Below, in pieces: positions 1 through 10,214 of a stretch of DNA of 64,000 bases (the first letter of the stretch is position 1; every line of letters starts with the position of its first letter). The notes beneath the pieces are model-generated. The model was given only the letters and a program-made list of their open reading frames with translations. It was not told the origin of the DNA and ran no database searches. The stretch is from an uncultured Bacteroidota bacterium. Lineage in GTDB: Bacteria > Bacteroidota > Bacteroidia > Bacteroidales > VadinHA17. The stretch covers positions 1 to 64,000 of the forward strand of contig CAIJYD010000040.1 of the NCBI GenBank assembly GCA_903824785.1. The letters run 5' to 3'. A program made the position numbers and the translations under genes.

Positions 1-3000
1 ACATGCTACCGCCGTGTAGCAACAAACAGTTGTGGAACAGTTTATTCCAATACGGTGACAGTTACTGTATATGCAAATATGAGCGGAGGCACAATAGGCA
101 GTGATCAGTCAATATGCTACAGTGGCAACCCGGGAATTTTTACCAATGGAGGGAGTCCTGCAGGCGGCAATGGAGCATGGACCTATGACTGGGAATACCA
201 GACAGGATGTGCGGGCGGATGGACCTCTCTTGGGATAAATGCTCTTACATACGATATTCCTGCGGGGCTTACAGCAACCAGATGTTACAGGAGAACAGCA
301 ACAAATAGTTGTGGAACAGTTTATTCCAATACTGTAACTGTAACAGTTTATGCAGACATGTCTGGAGGTACAATTGGCAGTGATCAGACTATCTGTTATA
401 GTGGAGATCCAACGGCATTTACCAATACCGGTGCTCCAGCAGGAGGTGACGGAATATGGACCTATAACTGGGAATATCAGACAGGATGCGCCGGAGGATG
501 GACCTCACTTGGGGAAAATGCACTTACATATGATATTCCGTCCGGGCTGACATCTACAAGGTGCTACCGCCGTGTTGCAACAAATGGATGTGGAACCGTT
601 TATTCAAATATAGTAACAGTTACTGTTTATGCAAACATGGTTGGAGGGACTATCAGCAGTGACCGGACTATCTGTTACAACACTGATGTACCGGCCTTTG
701 GATCGGTTACAGCGGCATCAGGAGGAGACGGTATTATTACTTATACCTGGCAGTACACCATAAATATGTCAGCTGTTCCCGGAGACGGAGCATGGACCGA
801 TATAGCTACTTCAAATTCAACCGGGTACGATTATGGTACTCTCACTTCTCAGACAAGGTTTGTAAGAAAAGCAGTTGATGGTACTTGTGGTGTAGTTGTT
901 TATTCAAATATGATTACAGTATCCATCAACCCTCTTCCTGTAACCTCAGCAATATCAGGTGATGCATTAATCTGTGCAACAGCAACGAGTAAACTTTATC
1001 AGGTTGATAGCCACAGTGGCACAAAATATACATGGAGCGTGCCTGCAGCTATTCTTAGCATGTCATTCAACCTTGACATGAATTTCATTCTTGTTGATGC
1101 AACAGGTACCATCGGATCAGGTGATATTCAGGTGTATGAAACCATTATTGCTACCGGATGCGTAAGTTCTCCTAAAACTTTAACCGTAAACGTTTCAGCA
1201 GTGGCTACCGGGGTTGTACCCACCGGATTATCTGATGTCTGTCTTGGAGCTTCAGGTGTTTCATATGAGGTTCCCGATAACCCTGGTTCAACATATTCAT
1301 GGAGTCTTCCGCCATTTGCCTATATCACCAGTGATCCCAGTTTACATCAGGTACTGGTCACTTTTCCTTCGGTAGTATCAGGGCAGGTAACCGCTATTGA
1401 AACAAATGGTGGTTGTACAACCTATCACCTGAATCGCCCTGTCACAGTTCATCCTCTGCCAACACCAACAATAACCGGTCCGGCTACCGCATGCGAAGCC
1501 TCCACAGGGAACACTTATATTACCGAAACAGGGATGACAGGTTATATCTGGTCTGTATCAACAGGAGGATCAATAACAAGCGGTGCCACAACAAATTCAA
1601 TAACAGTTACATGGAACACGCCTGGACCTCAAACAGTATTTGTTAATTATACTAATGCAAACGGATGTACTGCTGCTTCTCCTACAGCAAAATCTGTTAC
1701 TGTTTATTCGCTTCCTCTTCCTACTCTGACTGGTAATGCATCAGTTTGTAAGAATTCATCAGGAAATCTCTATTCAACAGAGGCAGGTATGACCAATTAT
1801 ATCTGGACCGTCTCGGCAGGGGGAACAATTACAGCCGGAGGTATTTCAACCAGTAATTCGGTTACTGTCACCTGGGGTTCAACAGGAGCGCAGAGTGTAA
1901 GTGTAAGTTATACCAACGGGAACGGATGTGTAGCAGCCTCACCCACAGTAAAGGCTGTTACGGTGAATGTATTGCCGGTGCCAACTATATCAGGACCGAC
2001 GCCTATATGCAAAAACTCTTCCGGGAATGTTTATACTACTGAGCCGGGAATGACTAATTATCTCTGGTCCGTATCGGCAGGAGGAGTAATAACGTCAGGA
2101 GGAACCAGCAGCAACACCATAACAGTAACATGGTCCACAGCCGGGGCGCAAACCGTTGGGGTTAATTATACCAATGCAAATGGTTGTACAGCCTTAACGC
2201 CAACAGCTTATCCGGTAACTGTAAATGCGTTGCCTGTCCCGACAATTGGCGGACCGGCTCCAGTATGTGTTAACTCATCAGGAAATATTTATTATACAGA
2301 ATCGGGGATGACCAGCTATCTCTGGACAATATCTTCAGGAGGCATTATAACTGCCGGTACAGGAACACATTCAATAACAGTAACCTGGAATACTACAGGT
2401 GCTCAGACGGTAGGACTTAATTATACTGATGGAAATGGCTGTACAGCAGCAACGCCGGTTTCATATAGTGTTACTGTCAATCCGTTACCGGTGCCGGTAA
2501 TAACAGGCGATGCCGCAGCCTGTGTAACTTCATCGGGGAAGGTCTATTCAACACAGTCCGGGATGAGCAGTTACGCATGGACTATTTCATCCGGAGGTAC
2601 TATTACAGCAGGAGCAGGGACAAATTCAATAACTGTAAACTGGACTGCCACCGGGGCTCAGACAATAACCGTAAATTATACCAACGGGAATGGTTGTCAG
2701 GCCGCCACACCCGCAACAAAAAACATTACTGTAAATCCTTTACCCGCTCCTTCAATAACCGGTAATAGCTCTGTATGTATTAACTCTGCAGGGAATGTAT
2801 ATACTACAGAAGGGGGGATGACGAATTACACGTGGGTAGTCTCTTCGGGCGGAACTATTACTGCCCTTGGAGGCACAAGTAATAACTCTGTTGTGGTAAC
2901 ATGGTCCACGGCGGGTGCCCAGTCTGTAAGTGTTAACTATACAAATTCGAATAACTGTACTGCAGCTGCACCGGCAGTAAAGACGGTTACTGTCAATCCG

Positions 3001-6000
3001 TTACCTGTTCCGGTAATAACAGGTCCTGCATCAGTTTGTGTAAGTTCCACAGGCAATATTTATTCCACAGAAGCAGGTATGACAAGCTATATATGGACTG
3101 TTTCCTCCGGAGGTACCATTACTGACGGAGCAGGAACAAGTTCAATTAAAGTTACCTGGAGCACTTCAGGGGAACGGACTGTTAGTGTGGCTTATACCAA
3201 CCTAAATGGTTGTACGGCTTCACCTCCTTCAGCATACAATGTAACAGTTCATCCGCTGCCTGTGCCTGCAATAACAGGCCCGGAAACTGCGTGTGTTACA
3301 TCAGCGGGGAATAGTTATTCCACTGAACCCGGAATGAGCGGTTATCTTTGGTCTGTATCGGCAGGGGGCACAATCACAAGCGGAACCGGAACAAATTCCA
3401 TAGCAGTTACCTGGAATGTTACCGGACTTCAGACAGTAAGTGTGAATTATACCAATTCAAGTGGCTGTACTGCTGCAAGTGCAACGGTTTATAATGTCAC
3501 AGTAAATGCACAACCTTCCATTCTGACATTCGTACCGTCAGCTCCTGTTTGCGAGTTCTCAATTGCTTTATACAAGGTAACAGCAGCCGGCTCCTCTCTT
3601 ACTTATCAATGGTATGTAAATGACAGGATAGCAGGGTTTGTTCCTACATCAGACCTTGGGGGAACTTACTATGGTTCAAAAGATCCTACTCTTCAGATTT
3701 ATAATCCCGACAGGAGCATGAACGGATATATTTACAGGGTTGTTGTTTCCGCTTGCGGAACCAATGTAACCTCAGTTTCTGATACTCTACGGATAAATAC
3801 AGCACCGGAGATAACCATTCATCCTGCCGATACAATTGTTTGTCTTGGAGCCAATGCCGTAATGAGCGCAGAAGCTTCCGGGATTGTTGTCGCATGGCAG
3901 TGGTATGTTAACAAAGGGGCGGGAGGATTTCTGCCCGTGGTAGCCGATGCAAATTTCACAGGTCAAACTACAAAAACTCTTACAATAACCAACGCCCAGT
4001 CATCATTTAATAACTGGATCTTCAGAGCAAAAGCAACAGGATTATGCGGAGCTCCTGTTAATACGAACTTTGGAAGATTATCAGTAACAAATCCTCCAAT
4101 AGTAACTCTCCATCCAAAGGCTGCAGCAATCTGCCAGGATGGGAGCACTTCATTTCTTGGGAATGGAACAAACTATACCGGAATGAAATGGCAGGTCAGC
4201 ACCGATAACGGAGCCGTTTATAACGATGTGGTTGATGATGACATTATTTATATGGGATCTCTCACTAACCAGCTTTCAATTATGGATGCCGGGGTTACAA
4301 TGAATGGGAACAGGTATCGTCTTGCTCTTATCGGGTCATGTACAACCAAATACAGCGATGCGGTTATTCTGACTGTTAACCCTAATCCGGTTGTTGATTT
4401 TTCCGCAGCTGACACAATAAATGCCTGCGGAGGAGTACCAATCGTTATTAATGGAAATCCTTCAGGAGGGACGTTACCTTATGTGCAACATCGCTGGACA
4501 GGCGATATAGGTGCCTTAAACAGTTATACAATTGCATCGCCGGTTTTCAACTCGCAGCTTTCCGGCACCTATAACCTTAATTATAAGGTAACTGATAGTA
4601 AAGGGTGTTTTTCAAATGATGACCTTGCGGTATTAGTAGACAGTCCATCTGCCACCTTTACCCACGATGTTAATACGGGGTGCACAGCTCTGACTGTAAA
4701 CTTCAGTAAGGATATGACCGGTATTGAGAAATTCTGGTGGGACTTCAGAGATGGATCCCCGATTGATTCGGTAACAGCAAATCCGGTACATGTGTTTACC
4801 AACACCGACCCATCATCCATCGAGTACCATAATGTTAAACTTACAGTCCGTTCTGCCGGTGGCTGCTTTGATACTTTCACCTCTCTGGTAACAGTTTATC
4901 CTGAAATTGATGCAACATTTACTGCCAGCAGGATTATTGTCTGCAGCGGAAATTCAATCACCTTTACATCATTGCCAGGGGCAAGCAAGTACTTCTGGGA
5001 ATATGGCGATGGAGCTGGTTATGCCACCAATACTTCAATGCATCTTTATACAAATCGTACAACTGAGCCAATAATCTATCAGGTTAAGCTAACAACAACA
5101 TCATTCTACAACTGTACTGATGTTAAGACAATCGACATAACAGTAATGCCGGTACCACTTCCTCAGTTCACTGCAGTACCTGCCTCTCAGATATACGATG
5201 CAGCAGGAAACCCGGTAACTTTTACAAATACCACTAATGCAGGAACATGGGACTGGTTATGGCGATTTGGGGACGGAGCAACATCAACCGACAAGAATCC
5301 TGTGCATACCTATACTGCATTAGGCAATTTCGACGTCTGGCTGGTTGTCAGGAACACAAACTGTTCAGATAGTCTCAAGCACCCGGTTAGTGTAGTCCCA
5401 AAACCCCCAATAGCGAATTTTGATTCGATACCATCCGGTTGTGAACCGTTATCTATTTCAATTCATAACACTTCGTTGAATACAGAAATTCCTGGAACTA
5501 CTTTCAGGTGGGATTTTGGCGATGGAAGTATTTCAACGGCAAAGAATCCGACCTATACATACTTCGATGCCGGGACCTATAGAGTTGAACTGACTATTTC
5601 TGGTCCGGGAGGAGTAGATTCCAAGTCGCAGGTAATCCATTCCTACCCTTCGCCAAAGGCCTACTTTGAGATCTCACCATTGTTTGTTTTTGCCAACGAT
5701 GAGAAGGTAAGAGCGTTCAATTTAAGTACTGAGGCAGATTCTTATCTGTGGGAGTTTGGAGATGGAGATACGTCAAAGGTTAAGGAGCCGTTCCACAGAT
5801 ACATGGAAACAGGGGTTTTTGATATCACGTTGTGGGCATACTCGAATAACGGTTGCAGTGATAAGTATATCCTTTCGCCGGGGGTAACCGTTGAGCCGGC
5901 CGGAGATGTAAGGTTCTCGACAGTCTTCACCCCTAACCTGGATGGACCGATAGACCGTACTGATCTGCCCACCGGAGGTACAGAGATAGACCAGTTCTTT

Positions 6001-6216
6001 TTCCCACCGATAAGGGAGAAGGTCACCAATTACAAACTGCAGGTTTTCAACAGACTGGGAGTGCTGATATTTGAAAGCAGGGATATTAATACCCCATGGA
6101 ATGGGTATTATAAAGGAACCCTTTGCCAGCAGGGAGTATATATATGGTATGTTGAAGGGAAATATGCTAATGGTCAACCATTTAAAAAGGTAGGAGATGT
6201 GACGCTACTCCATTAA
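1..6216 (+). CDS. Giant secreted repeat protein, PKD-rich, type IX secretion C-terminus (5' partial)
   Basis: The reading frame is open from base 1 and already encodes repeat sequence there, so the true start lies before the window; at least 2071 residues are present. Order of domains: 93-residue Cys-containing repeats (bases 1-936), a linker, eight 85-86-residue PKD-like repeats each opening with an LPxPxITG-type motif (1456-3510), three Ig-like units, then about five PKD domains with the WxFGDG signature (for example WDFGDGS near 5512 and WEFGDGD near 5752). The last ~95 residues contain FTPNLDGPIDRTD, LQVFNRLG and TPWNGYYKG, the pattern of the gliding-motility-associated (type B) C-terminal domain recognised by the type IX secretion system. 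Likely a cell-surface or released adhesin-like protein; the ligand is unknown. A terminator follows, so it ends its transcription unit. Confidence 0.9.
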   Translation, partial: TCYRRVATNSCGTVYSNTVTVTVYANMSGGTIGSDQSICYSGNPGIFTNGGSPAGGNGAWTYDWEYQTGCAGGWTSLGINALTYDIPAGLTATRCYRRTATNSCGTVYSNTVTVTVYADMSGGTIGSDQTICYSGDPTAFTNTGAPAGGDGIWTYNWEYQTGCAGGWTSLGENALTYDIPSGLTSTRCYRRVATNGCGTVYSNIVTVTVYANMVGGTISSDRTICYNTDVPAFGSVTAASGGDGIITYTWQYTINMSAVPGDGAWTDIATSNSTGYDYGTLTSQTRFVRKAVDGTCGVVVYSNMITVSINPLPVTSAISGDALICATATSKLYQVDSHSGTKYTWSVPAAILSMSFNLDMNFILVDATGTIGSGDIQVYETIIATGCVSSPKTLTVNVSAVATGVVPTGLSDVCLGASGVSYEVPDNPGSTYSWSLPPFAYITSDPSLHQVLVTFPSVVSGQVTAIETNGGCTTYHLNRPVTVHPLPTPTITGPATACEASTGNTYITETGMTGYIWSVSTGGSITSGATTNSITVTWNTPGPQTVFVNYTNANGCTAASPTAKSVTVYSLPLPTLTGNASVCKNSSGNLYSTEAGMTNYIWTVSAGGTITAGGISTSNSVTVTWGSTGAQSVSVSYTNGNGCVAASPTVKAVTVNVLPVPTISGPTPICKNSSGNVYTTEPGMTNYLWSVSAGGVITSGGTSSNTITVTWSTAGAQTVGVNYTNANGCTALTPTAYPVTVNALPVPTIGGPAPVCVNSSGNIYYTESGMTSYLWTISSGGIITAGTGTHSITVTWNTTGAQTVGLNYTDGNGCTAATPVSYSVTVNPLPVPVITGDAAACVTSSGKVYSTQSGMSSYAWTISSGGTITAGAGTNSITVNWTATGAQTITVNYTNGNGCQAATPATKNITVNPLPAPSITGNSSVCINSAGNVYTTEGGMTNYTWVVSSGGTITALGGTSNNSVVVTWSTAGAQSVSVNYTNSNNCTAAAPAVKTVTVNPLPVPVITGPASVCVSSTGNIYSTEAGMTSYIWTVSSGGTITDGAGTSSIKVTWSTSGERTVSVAYTNLNGCTASPPSAYNVTVHPLPVPAITGPETACVTSAGNSYSTEPGMSGYLWSVSAGGTITSGTGTNSIAVTWNVTGLQTVSVNYTNSSGCTAASATVYNVTVNAQPSILTFVPSAPVCEFSIALYKVTAAGSSLTYQWYVNDRIAGFVPTSDLGGTYYGSKDPTLQIYNPDRSMNGYIYRVVVSACGTNVTSVSDTLRINTAPEITIHPADTIVCLGANAVMSAEASGIVVAWQWYVNKGAGGFLPVVADANFTGQTTKTLTITNAQSSFNNWIFRAKATGLCGAPVNTNFGRLSVTNPPIVTLHPKAAAICQDGSTSFLGNGTNYTGMKWQVSTDNGAVYNDVVDDDIIYMGSLTNQLSIMDAGVTMNGNRYRLALIGSCTTKYSDAVILTVNPNPVVDFSAADTINACGGVPIVINGNPSGGTLPYVQHRWTGDIGALNSYTIASPVFNSQLSGTYNLNYKVTDSKGCFSNDDLAVLVDSPSATFTHDVNTGCTALTVNFSKDMTGIEKFWWDFRDGSPIDSVTANPVHVFTNTDPSSIEYHNVKLTVRSAGGCFDTFTSLVTVYPEIDATFTASRIIVCSGNSITFTSLPGASKYFWEYGDGAGYATNTSMHLYTNRTTEPIIYQVKLTTTSFYNCTDVKTIDITVMPVPLPQFTAVPASQIYDAAGNPVTFTNTTNAGTWDWLWRFGDGATSTDKNPVHTYTALGNFDVWLVVRNTNCSDSLKHPVSVVPKPPIANFDSIPSGCEPLSISIHNTSLNTEIPGTTFRWDFGDGSISTAKNPTYTYFDAGTYRVELTISGPGGVDSKSQVIHSYPSPKAYFEISPLFVFANDEKVRAFNLSTEADSYLWEFGDGDTSKVKEPFHRYMETGVFDITLWAYSNNGCSDKYILSPGVTVEPAGDVRFSTVFTPNLDGPIDRTDLPTGGTEIDQFFFPPIREKVTNYKLQVFNRLGVLIFESRDINTPWNGYYKGTLCQQGVYIWYVEGKYANGQPFKKVGDVTLLH
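73..936 (+). repeat. Three tandem 93-residue coding repeats
   Basis: Units start at 73, 352 and 631, exactly 279 bases apart. Each opens with A(N/D)MxGGTIxSDxxICY and ends with YSNxxTVTV. The first two are close copies; the third diverges after its first third. Sequence before base 73 matches the end of another unit, so the array continues upstream of the window. The conserved Cys pairs (ICY, TGC, RCY, SCG) suggest disulfides in a secreted protein. Confidence 0.85.
1456..3510 (+). repeat. Eight tandem PKD-like coding repeats of about 257 bp
   Basis: Eight units begin with LPTPTITGP, LPLPTLTGN, LPVPTISGP, LPVPTIGGP, LPVPVITGD, LPAPSITGN, LPVPVITGP and LPVPAITGP. Each continues with C..S.GN.Y.TE.GM..Y.W and NYTN.NGC motifs. 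The protein copies are much more alike than the DNA, so these are old repeats held by selection, not a fresh expansion. Confidence 0.85.
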
Positions 6217-6240
6217 AGGAATATTTTATTGAATGAGTGA

Positions 6241-6270
6241 GGCCCGTATGAACTGCGGGCCTTTTTTTTT
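6241..6270 (+). terminator. Rho-independent terminator after the giant repeat protein
   Basis: A perfect 6-bp stem GGCCCG (6241-6246) / CGGGCC (6256-6261) with a 9-base loop is followed at once by nine T (6262-6270), 25 bases after the stop codon. Confidence 0.9.
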
Positions 6271-6334
6271 GTGCAGCTTAAGCCTATCGGTAAGTATTGA
6301 CGATAATTTCAACAAAAAAACTGATTATTTGGAT

Positions 6335-6362
6335 TTTGTTTAAGAATTATTTTATAAATTTG
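6335..6362 (+). promoter_or_regulatory. Weak promoter candidate in the 6217-6525 gap
   Basis: The 309-base gap between the giant protein and the HlyD-like gene holds the terminator above and AT-rich sequence. TAAATTTG (6355-6362) fits the Bacteroidetes -7 box TAnnTTTG, but the nearest TTTG (6335-6338) is only 16 bases upstream instead of about 19. I see nothing else convincing in the gap. Confidence 0.3.
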
Positions 6363-6525
6363 ATCAGCTGTGTTTCTAAACGTGTCGTAATGTCATTTAT
6401 TAATTACATCGAAAGATTGCAACGCGTTTGTGCGTTGTTACCTGATTGTGTTAACCTTAGGGTAACTTCAGAATGCTTTAGGCTAACAGGCCATTTGTCA
6501 TTTCAAACTTCAGGCAATTGTTTAT

Positions 6526-7695
6526 ATGGATTTAATTCCCTTTTCCCATTCAGAAAATAGTCTGGAAAGCTATCTGAATAAAGTTTCAACCAGGAGCAGG
6601 ATTATTTATTGGATAATAATCTGGATAATAGTTCTTGTAATTGCTATGCTTCCATTTGTTTATGTGGATGTTTCAGTCCAGTCCCCCGGATATTTTCAAT
6701 CTGTAATTGAAAAGCAGACGATCTATACTCCACTTCAGGGGAAAATAATATTCTCATCAATTCATAACGGAGCTCGAGTGAAAAAAGGCGATACACTTCT
6801 GATTATGGATTCCGAAGCAGTAAAAGCTCAACGCACTGCCCTGATACAAAGAATTACAGATAATAATGCTTCAACACTCGATCTGGAGAAGCTGACCGAA
6901 ACAGATTCTTTTGATATTCAGCTTGATCCTGCTCAGCTTACAACAGCAAGGTATAAGGCTGAGTTTGCAAATCTCAGAAGCCAAAGGGCAATTCAGTTTC
7001 AAAAGTATTCGAAAAAGAAAACAGAACATGAAAGAAATGAACTTCTTTATAATCAGGCGATCATACCTGAAACTGAATTTGAAAACAGTCAGTTTTTACT
7101 CGCCTCTGAGAAAGACAATCTTACTCAGATAATGCTATACCAAAAGTCGGTATGGCAGAGCGATCTGTCAATTAGGAAAAACCAGGCTGTTAACATGCTT
7201 GCTGATCTTGAACAATGTGCTGAAGGTATGAACAACAGAGTAGTGCTTGTCCCTGCAAGCGGGGAAATCATCCAGAGTTCAGATGTTCAAACAGGAAGTA
7301 TAATCGGGCAGGGACAGAAAATTGCAGAGATATCACCTGATGGCGAGCTGGTGGCAACATGTTTTGTTAAACCTTCAGATATCGGACTTATTCACGAAAA
7401 TCAGAAGGTCAGAATACAGGTTGATGCTTTTAATTATAATGAATGGGGAATAATTGACGGGAGAATAATCGATATTTCAGACGACATGATTATTGAAAAT
7501 GGGACAACAGCCTTTTTCCGTATTAAATGCAAACCTGACAAGACCTTCCTCTCACTTAAGAATGGTCATAAAGCTTCCATAAAAAAAGGAATGAGTATTA
7601 ATGCCCGAATAATTGTTATACGCCGTAGTCTCTTTAACCTGCTATTCGATAAGGCGGATAAATGGTTTAATCCATATACAAACACAAAGGAATAG
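6526..7695 (+). CDS. HlyD-family membrane fusion protein of a peptide exporter
   Basis: Periplasmic adaptor (389 aa) that would link the inner-membrane ABC exporter encoded next to it with an outer-membrane channel. After a ~22-residue cytoplasmic tail there is one membrane segment (about residues 24-45, IIYWIIIWIIVLVIAML), then a lipoyl-like part (GKIIFSSIHNGARVKKGDTL), a long charged helical hairpin (about 110-225) and the return half with VLVPASGEIIQSSDVQTGS and a beta-barrel region. This is the NHLM/bacteriocin-secretion HlyD layout. The next gene starts 7 bases after its stop, so the two are cotranscribed. No outer-membrane TolC partner is in the window. Confidence in the family is high; the cargo (the nearby double-glycine peptides) is inferred from position. 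Confidence 0.88.
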   Translation: MDLIPFSHSENSLESYLNKVSTRSRIIYWIIIWIIVLVIAMLPFVYVDVSVQSPGYFQSVIEKQTIYTPLQGKIIFSSIHNGARVKKGDTLLIMDSEAVKAQRTALIQRITDNNASTLDLEKLTETDSFDIQLDPAQLTTARYKAEFANLRSQRAIQFQKYSKKKTEHERNELLYNQAIIPETEFENSQFLLASEKDNLTQIMLYQKSVWQSDLSIRKNQAVNMLADLEQCAEGMNNRVVLVPASGEIIQSSDVQTGSIIGQGQKIAEISPDGELVATCFVKPSDIGLIHENQKVRIQVDAFNYNEWGIIDGRIIDISDDMIIENGTTAFFRIKCKPDKTFLSLKNGHKASIKKGMSINARIIVIRRSLFNLLFDKADKWFNPYTNTKE

Positions 7696-7702
7696 AAAGG
7701 CC

Positions 7703-9871
7703 ATGTCAATAAAAGTCAAACAGAGAGATATAACAGATTGTGGTGCTGCCTGCCTGGCTTCTGTTGCGGCACATTACAATCTCAGTATGCCTGTTGCCCG
7801 GATCCGGCAGCTGGCAGGTACTGATAAAAAAGGGACTAATGTTCTGGGACTTATTGAAGCTTCGGCAAAAATGGGATTTCTGGCCAGAGGAGTAAGAGGC
7901 GAATGGGACAGTTTATTTAAGATTCCAAAACCTTCCATAGCCCATGTTATTGTAAAAGAGGTACTTCAGCATTATGTTGTGCTGATTAAAACGACTGATA
8001 AGTACATCGAAATCATGGACCCTGCTGATGGAGAACTTCATAAGATCTCACATGATGATTTTAAAAAACAATGGACAGGTGTTCTGATTCTTATTGCTCC
8101 CGGCGAGAAATTTACTATTGGTAATGAAAAAATTTCAATCCAGGTTCGCTTCTGGAGATTAATCAAACCACATCAGGGGATCCTCCTACAATCGCTCATC
8201 GGAGCGCTTGTATTTTCAGTACTGGGTCTTGCGACGTCGATTTATGTAGGAAAGCTGGTCGATAATGTATTGCCGGGGGGGAATATTAATCTTCTGAATC
8301 TGCTTGGAGCAACGATGGTTATAATAATTATTCTGAGATTGCTATTAAGCGTTTTTCAAACCATTTTTATTCTGAAAACTGGTCAGAAAATTGATGCCAC
8401 ACTTATTCTTGGATATTATCAGCATCTTCTGAAATTACCCCAAACCTTCTTTGATAATATGCGTACGGGAGAAATAATATCGAGAATTGGCGATGCGGTT
8501 AAGATCAGAGTATTTGTTAATGATGTGTCAATCAACCTTATCCTGAATATCTTCATTCTGATTGTTTCATTTATTCTGATGTTCACCTTTTTCTGGAAAC
8601 TTGCGCTTATAATGCTGTTTGTGGTTCCTCTATATGCCCTTATCTACTACATATCAAACAGGCTGAACAGGAAAGTGCAACGAACGGTTATGGAAAGGGC
8701 GGCCGATCTTGAAGCGCAACTGGTTGAATCTCTCAATTCAGCCGGAACAATTAAAAGGTTTGGATTGGAGGATTTTTCAAATCTGAAAACCGAGACAAAA
8801 TTTGTAACACTTCTGGAAATAATTTATAAGTCAGGCCTGAATGGCATTTTTTCATCCAGTTCAACAAGTCTTATCTCCCAATTAATTACGATTGCTGTTT
8901 TGTGGGCCGGTGCAGGCTTTGCAATTGACTCTCAGATTACCCCCGGTGAGCTGCTCTCTTTTTATTCAGTTGTTGGCTATTTCACCGGTCCGGTTACCAG
9001 CATAATAGGGTTTAACCGCACATTGCAGGATGCGAAAATAGCTGCCGACAGATTGATTGAAATATTTGATCTGGAGATTGAAGATGAAGCTAATAAGATT
9101 GAGTTGAAAAGGGAAATGGTAGATGATATTTATTTTGAGAATGTAAAATTCAGATATGGAACAAGAGTTGATGTCTTCAACTCACTTAATCTTACCATAA
9201 AAAAGGGAGATATAACGGCCATTACAGGTGAAAGCGGATCAGGAAAAACAACGATGATCTCCTTGCTTCAGAATCTTTATCCACTTCAGGCAGGACATAT
9301 TCAAATCGGACGTTATGATCTCCGCCATTTTACTAATCAATCTTTAAAGCAGATTGTTTCGGTGGTCCCACAAAAAATTGATCTCTTTTCCGGAAATGTT
9401 GTTGACAACATTGCTGTGGGTGAATTTTATCCTGATATGGGAAAAGTGATTGAAATTTGCGACAAACTGGGGATGATAAAGTTCATAGAGCAGTTACCTC
9501 ATGGGTTCAATACATATCTTGGAGAAAATGGAGCCTCTCTTTCCGGAGGGCAGCAGCAACGGATTGCTATAGCCCGGGCGTTATATAGAAACCCGGAAAT
9601 TCTCATACTTGATGAAGCCACATCCTCTCTTGATTCCCTGGCAGAGATATTTGTTCAGAACACAATGCGGTTATTGAGGAAGGAGAACAAAACGGTAATT
9701 GTTATTGCTCACCGGCTGTCCACAATTAGTTTAGCCCAAAGGATAATTGTGCTTGAGAAGGGAGAGGTTGTTCAGGACGGAACCTTCCCGGATCTTTCGG
9801 TTATTGACGGGCCTTTCAGAACAATGTGGCAACACCAGACAATTGGTAATATTGATATAAGAAACACATAA
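7703..9871 (+). CDS. Peptidase-containing (C39) ABC exporter for double-glycine peptides
   Basis: A 722-aa PCAT-type transporter: it should cut leader peptides after Gly-Gly and export the core using ATP. The ATG at 7703 was chosen over an earlier in-frame ATG at 7613 because it has GAAAGG just upstream, avoids overlapping the adaptor gene, and puts MSIKVKQRDITDCG at the N-terminus as in the family. Peptidase domain, residues 1-~140: Gln7, Cys13 (TDCGAACLA), His90 (QHYVVL) and Asp106 (DPADG) are all present. Membrane domain ~150-460. ATPase: Walker A GESGSGKT (~510), signature LSGGQQQR (~613), Walker B ILILDEATSSLD and H-loop IAHRLS. Complete and apparently functional. Three peptides with matching leaders lie downstream. 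Confidence 0.93.
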   Translation: MSIKVKQRDITDCGAACLASVAAHYNLSMPVARIRQLAGTDKKGTNVLGLIEASAKMGFLARGVRGEWDSLFKIPKPSIAHVIVKEVLQHYVVLIKTTDKYIEIMDPADGELHKISHDDFKKQWTGVLILIAPGEKFTIGNEKISIQVRFWRLIKPHQGILLQSLIGALVFSVLGLATSIYVGKLVDNVLPGGNINLLNLLGATMVIIIILRLLLSVFQTIFILKTGQKIDATLILGYYQHLLKLPQTFFDNMRTGEIISRIGDAVKIRVFVNDVSINLILNIFILIVSFILMFTFFWKLALIMLFVVPLYALIYYISNRLNRKVQRTVMERAADLEAQLVESLNSAGTIKRFGLEDFSNLKTETKFVTLLEIIYKSGLNGIFSSSSTSLISQLITIAVLWAGAGFAIDSQITPGELLSFYSVVGYFTGPVTSIIGFNRTLQDAKIAADRLIEIFDLEIEDEANKIELKREMVDDIYFENVKFRYGTRVDVFNSLNLTIKKGDITAITGESGSGKTTMISLLQNLYPLQAGHIQIGRYDLRHFTNQSLKQIVSVVPQKIDLFSGNVVDNIAVGEFYPDMGKVIEICDKLGMIKFIEQLPHGFNTYLGENGASLSGGQQQRIAIARALYRNPEILILDEATSSLDSLAEIFVQNTMRLLRKENKTVIVIAHRLSTISLAQRIIVLEKGEVVQDGTFPDLSVIDGPFRTMWQHQTIGNIDIRNT

Positions 9872-9884
9872 ACACATCTTTATT

Positions 9885-10214
9885 ATGAAAGTATTTGAAT
9901 ATCTCGATCGCATTAATATGATGCACAAGCATGTCTCACGGCAGAAGACAGGAACTCCTGAAGAGTTTGCGACCCGTTTGGGAGTTAGCCGGACCAGTCT
10001 ATATGAACTCATTGATGAGCTGAGGTCCCGCGGAGCTCCAATTTCCTATTCAAAATCGGCAAAGACATTCTTCTACAGCCAGCCATATGACATTGCAGTA
10101 ACATGTTTGCTCCGTCCGCTTACCATCACTGAAGAAAAAGAAAATGCCGGAGGAGTGAGTTTTTCTCCAAAATCCTTTTTTTCCGTACGCTGCTCTCCGA
10201 TATTAGTGTTGTAA
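9885..10214 (+). CDS. Small HTH protein of a double-glycine peptide cluster
   Basis: 109 aa, starting 13 bases after the exporter gene. Residues ~5-55 (TPEEFATRLGVSRTSLYELIDELRS) form a DeoR/HTH_11-like winged helix-turn-helix; FFYSQPYDIAV is the wing region. Small proteins of this shape are common beside bacteriocin-like peptide genes in Bacteroidetes, so a role in their regulation is likely but inferred. The last 17 codons (10161-10211) and the stop lie inside the 116-bp element that is repeated at 11785, where only this tail survives behind an in-frame stop. The NAGG motif before the tail resembles a double-glycine site, so the protein itself might be clipped by the C39 domain; that is speculative. 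Confidence 0.75.
   Translation: MKVFEYLDRINMMHKHVSRQKTGTPEEFATRLGVSRTSLYELIDELRSRGAPISYSKSAKTFFYSQPYDIAVTCLLRPLTITEEKENAGGVSFSPKSFFSVRCSPILVL

Noticed and set aside
5742-6177. Two long minus-strand frames inside the end of the giant repeat protein
   Set aside because: Antisense shadows of a strongly supported coding region with a recognisable C-terminal domain.
6297-6560. 87-codon frame before the HlyD-like gene
   Set aside because: It overlaps the adaptor gene start in another frame, and its composition (many Cys, no domain) looks random.
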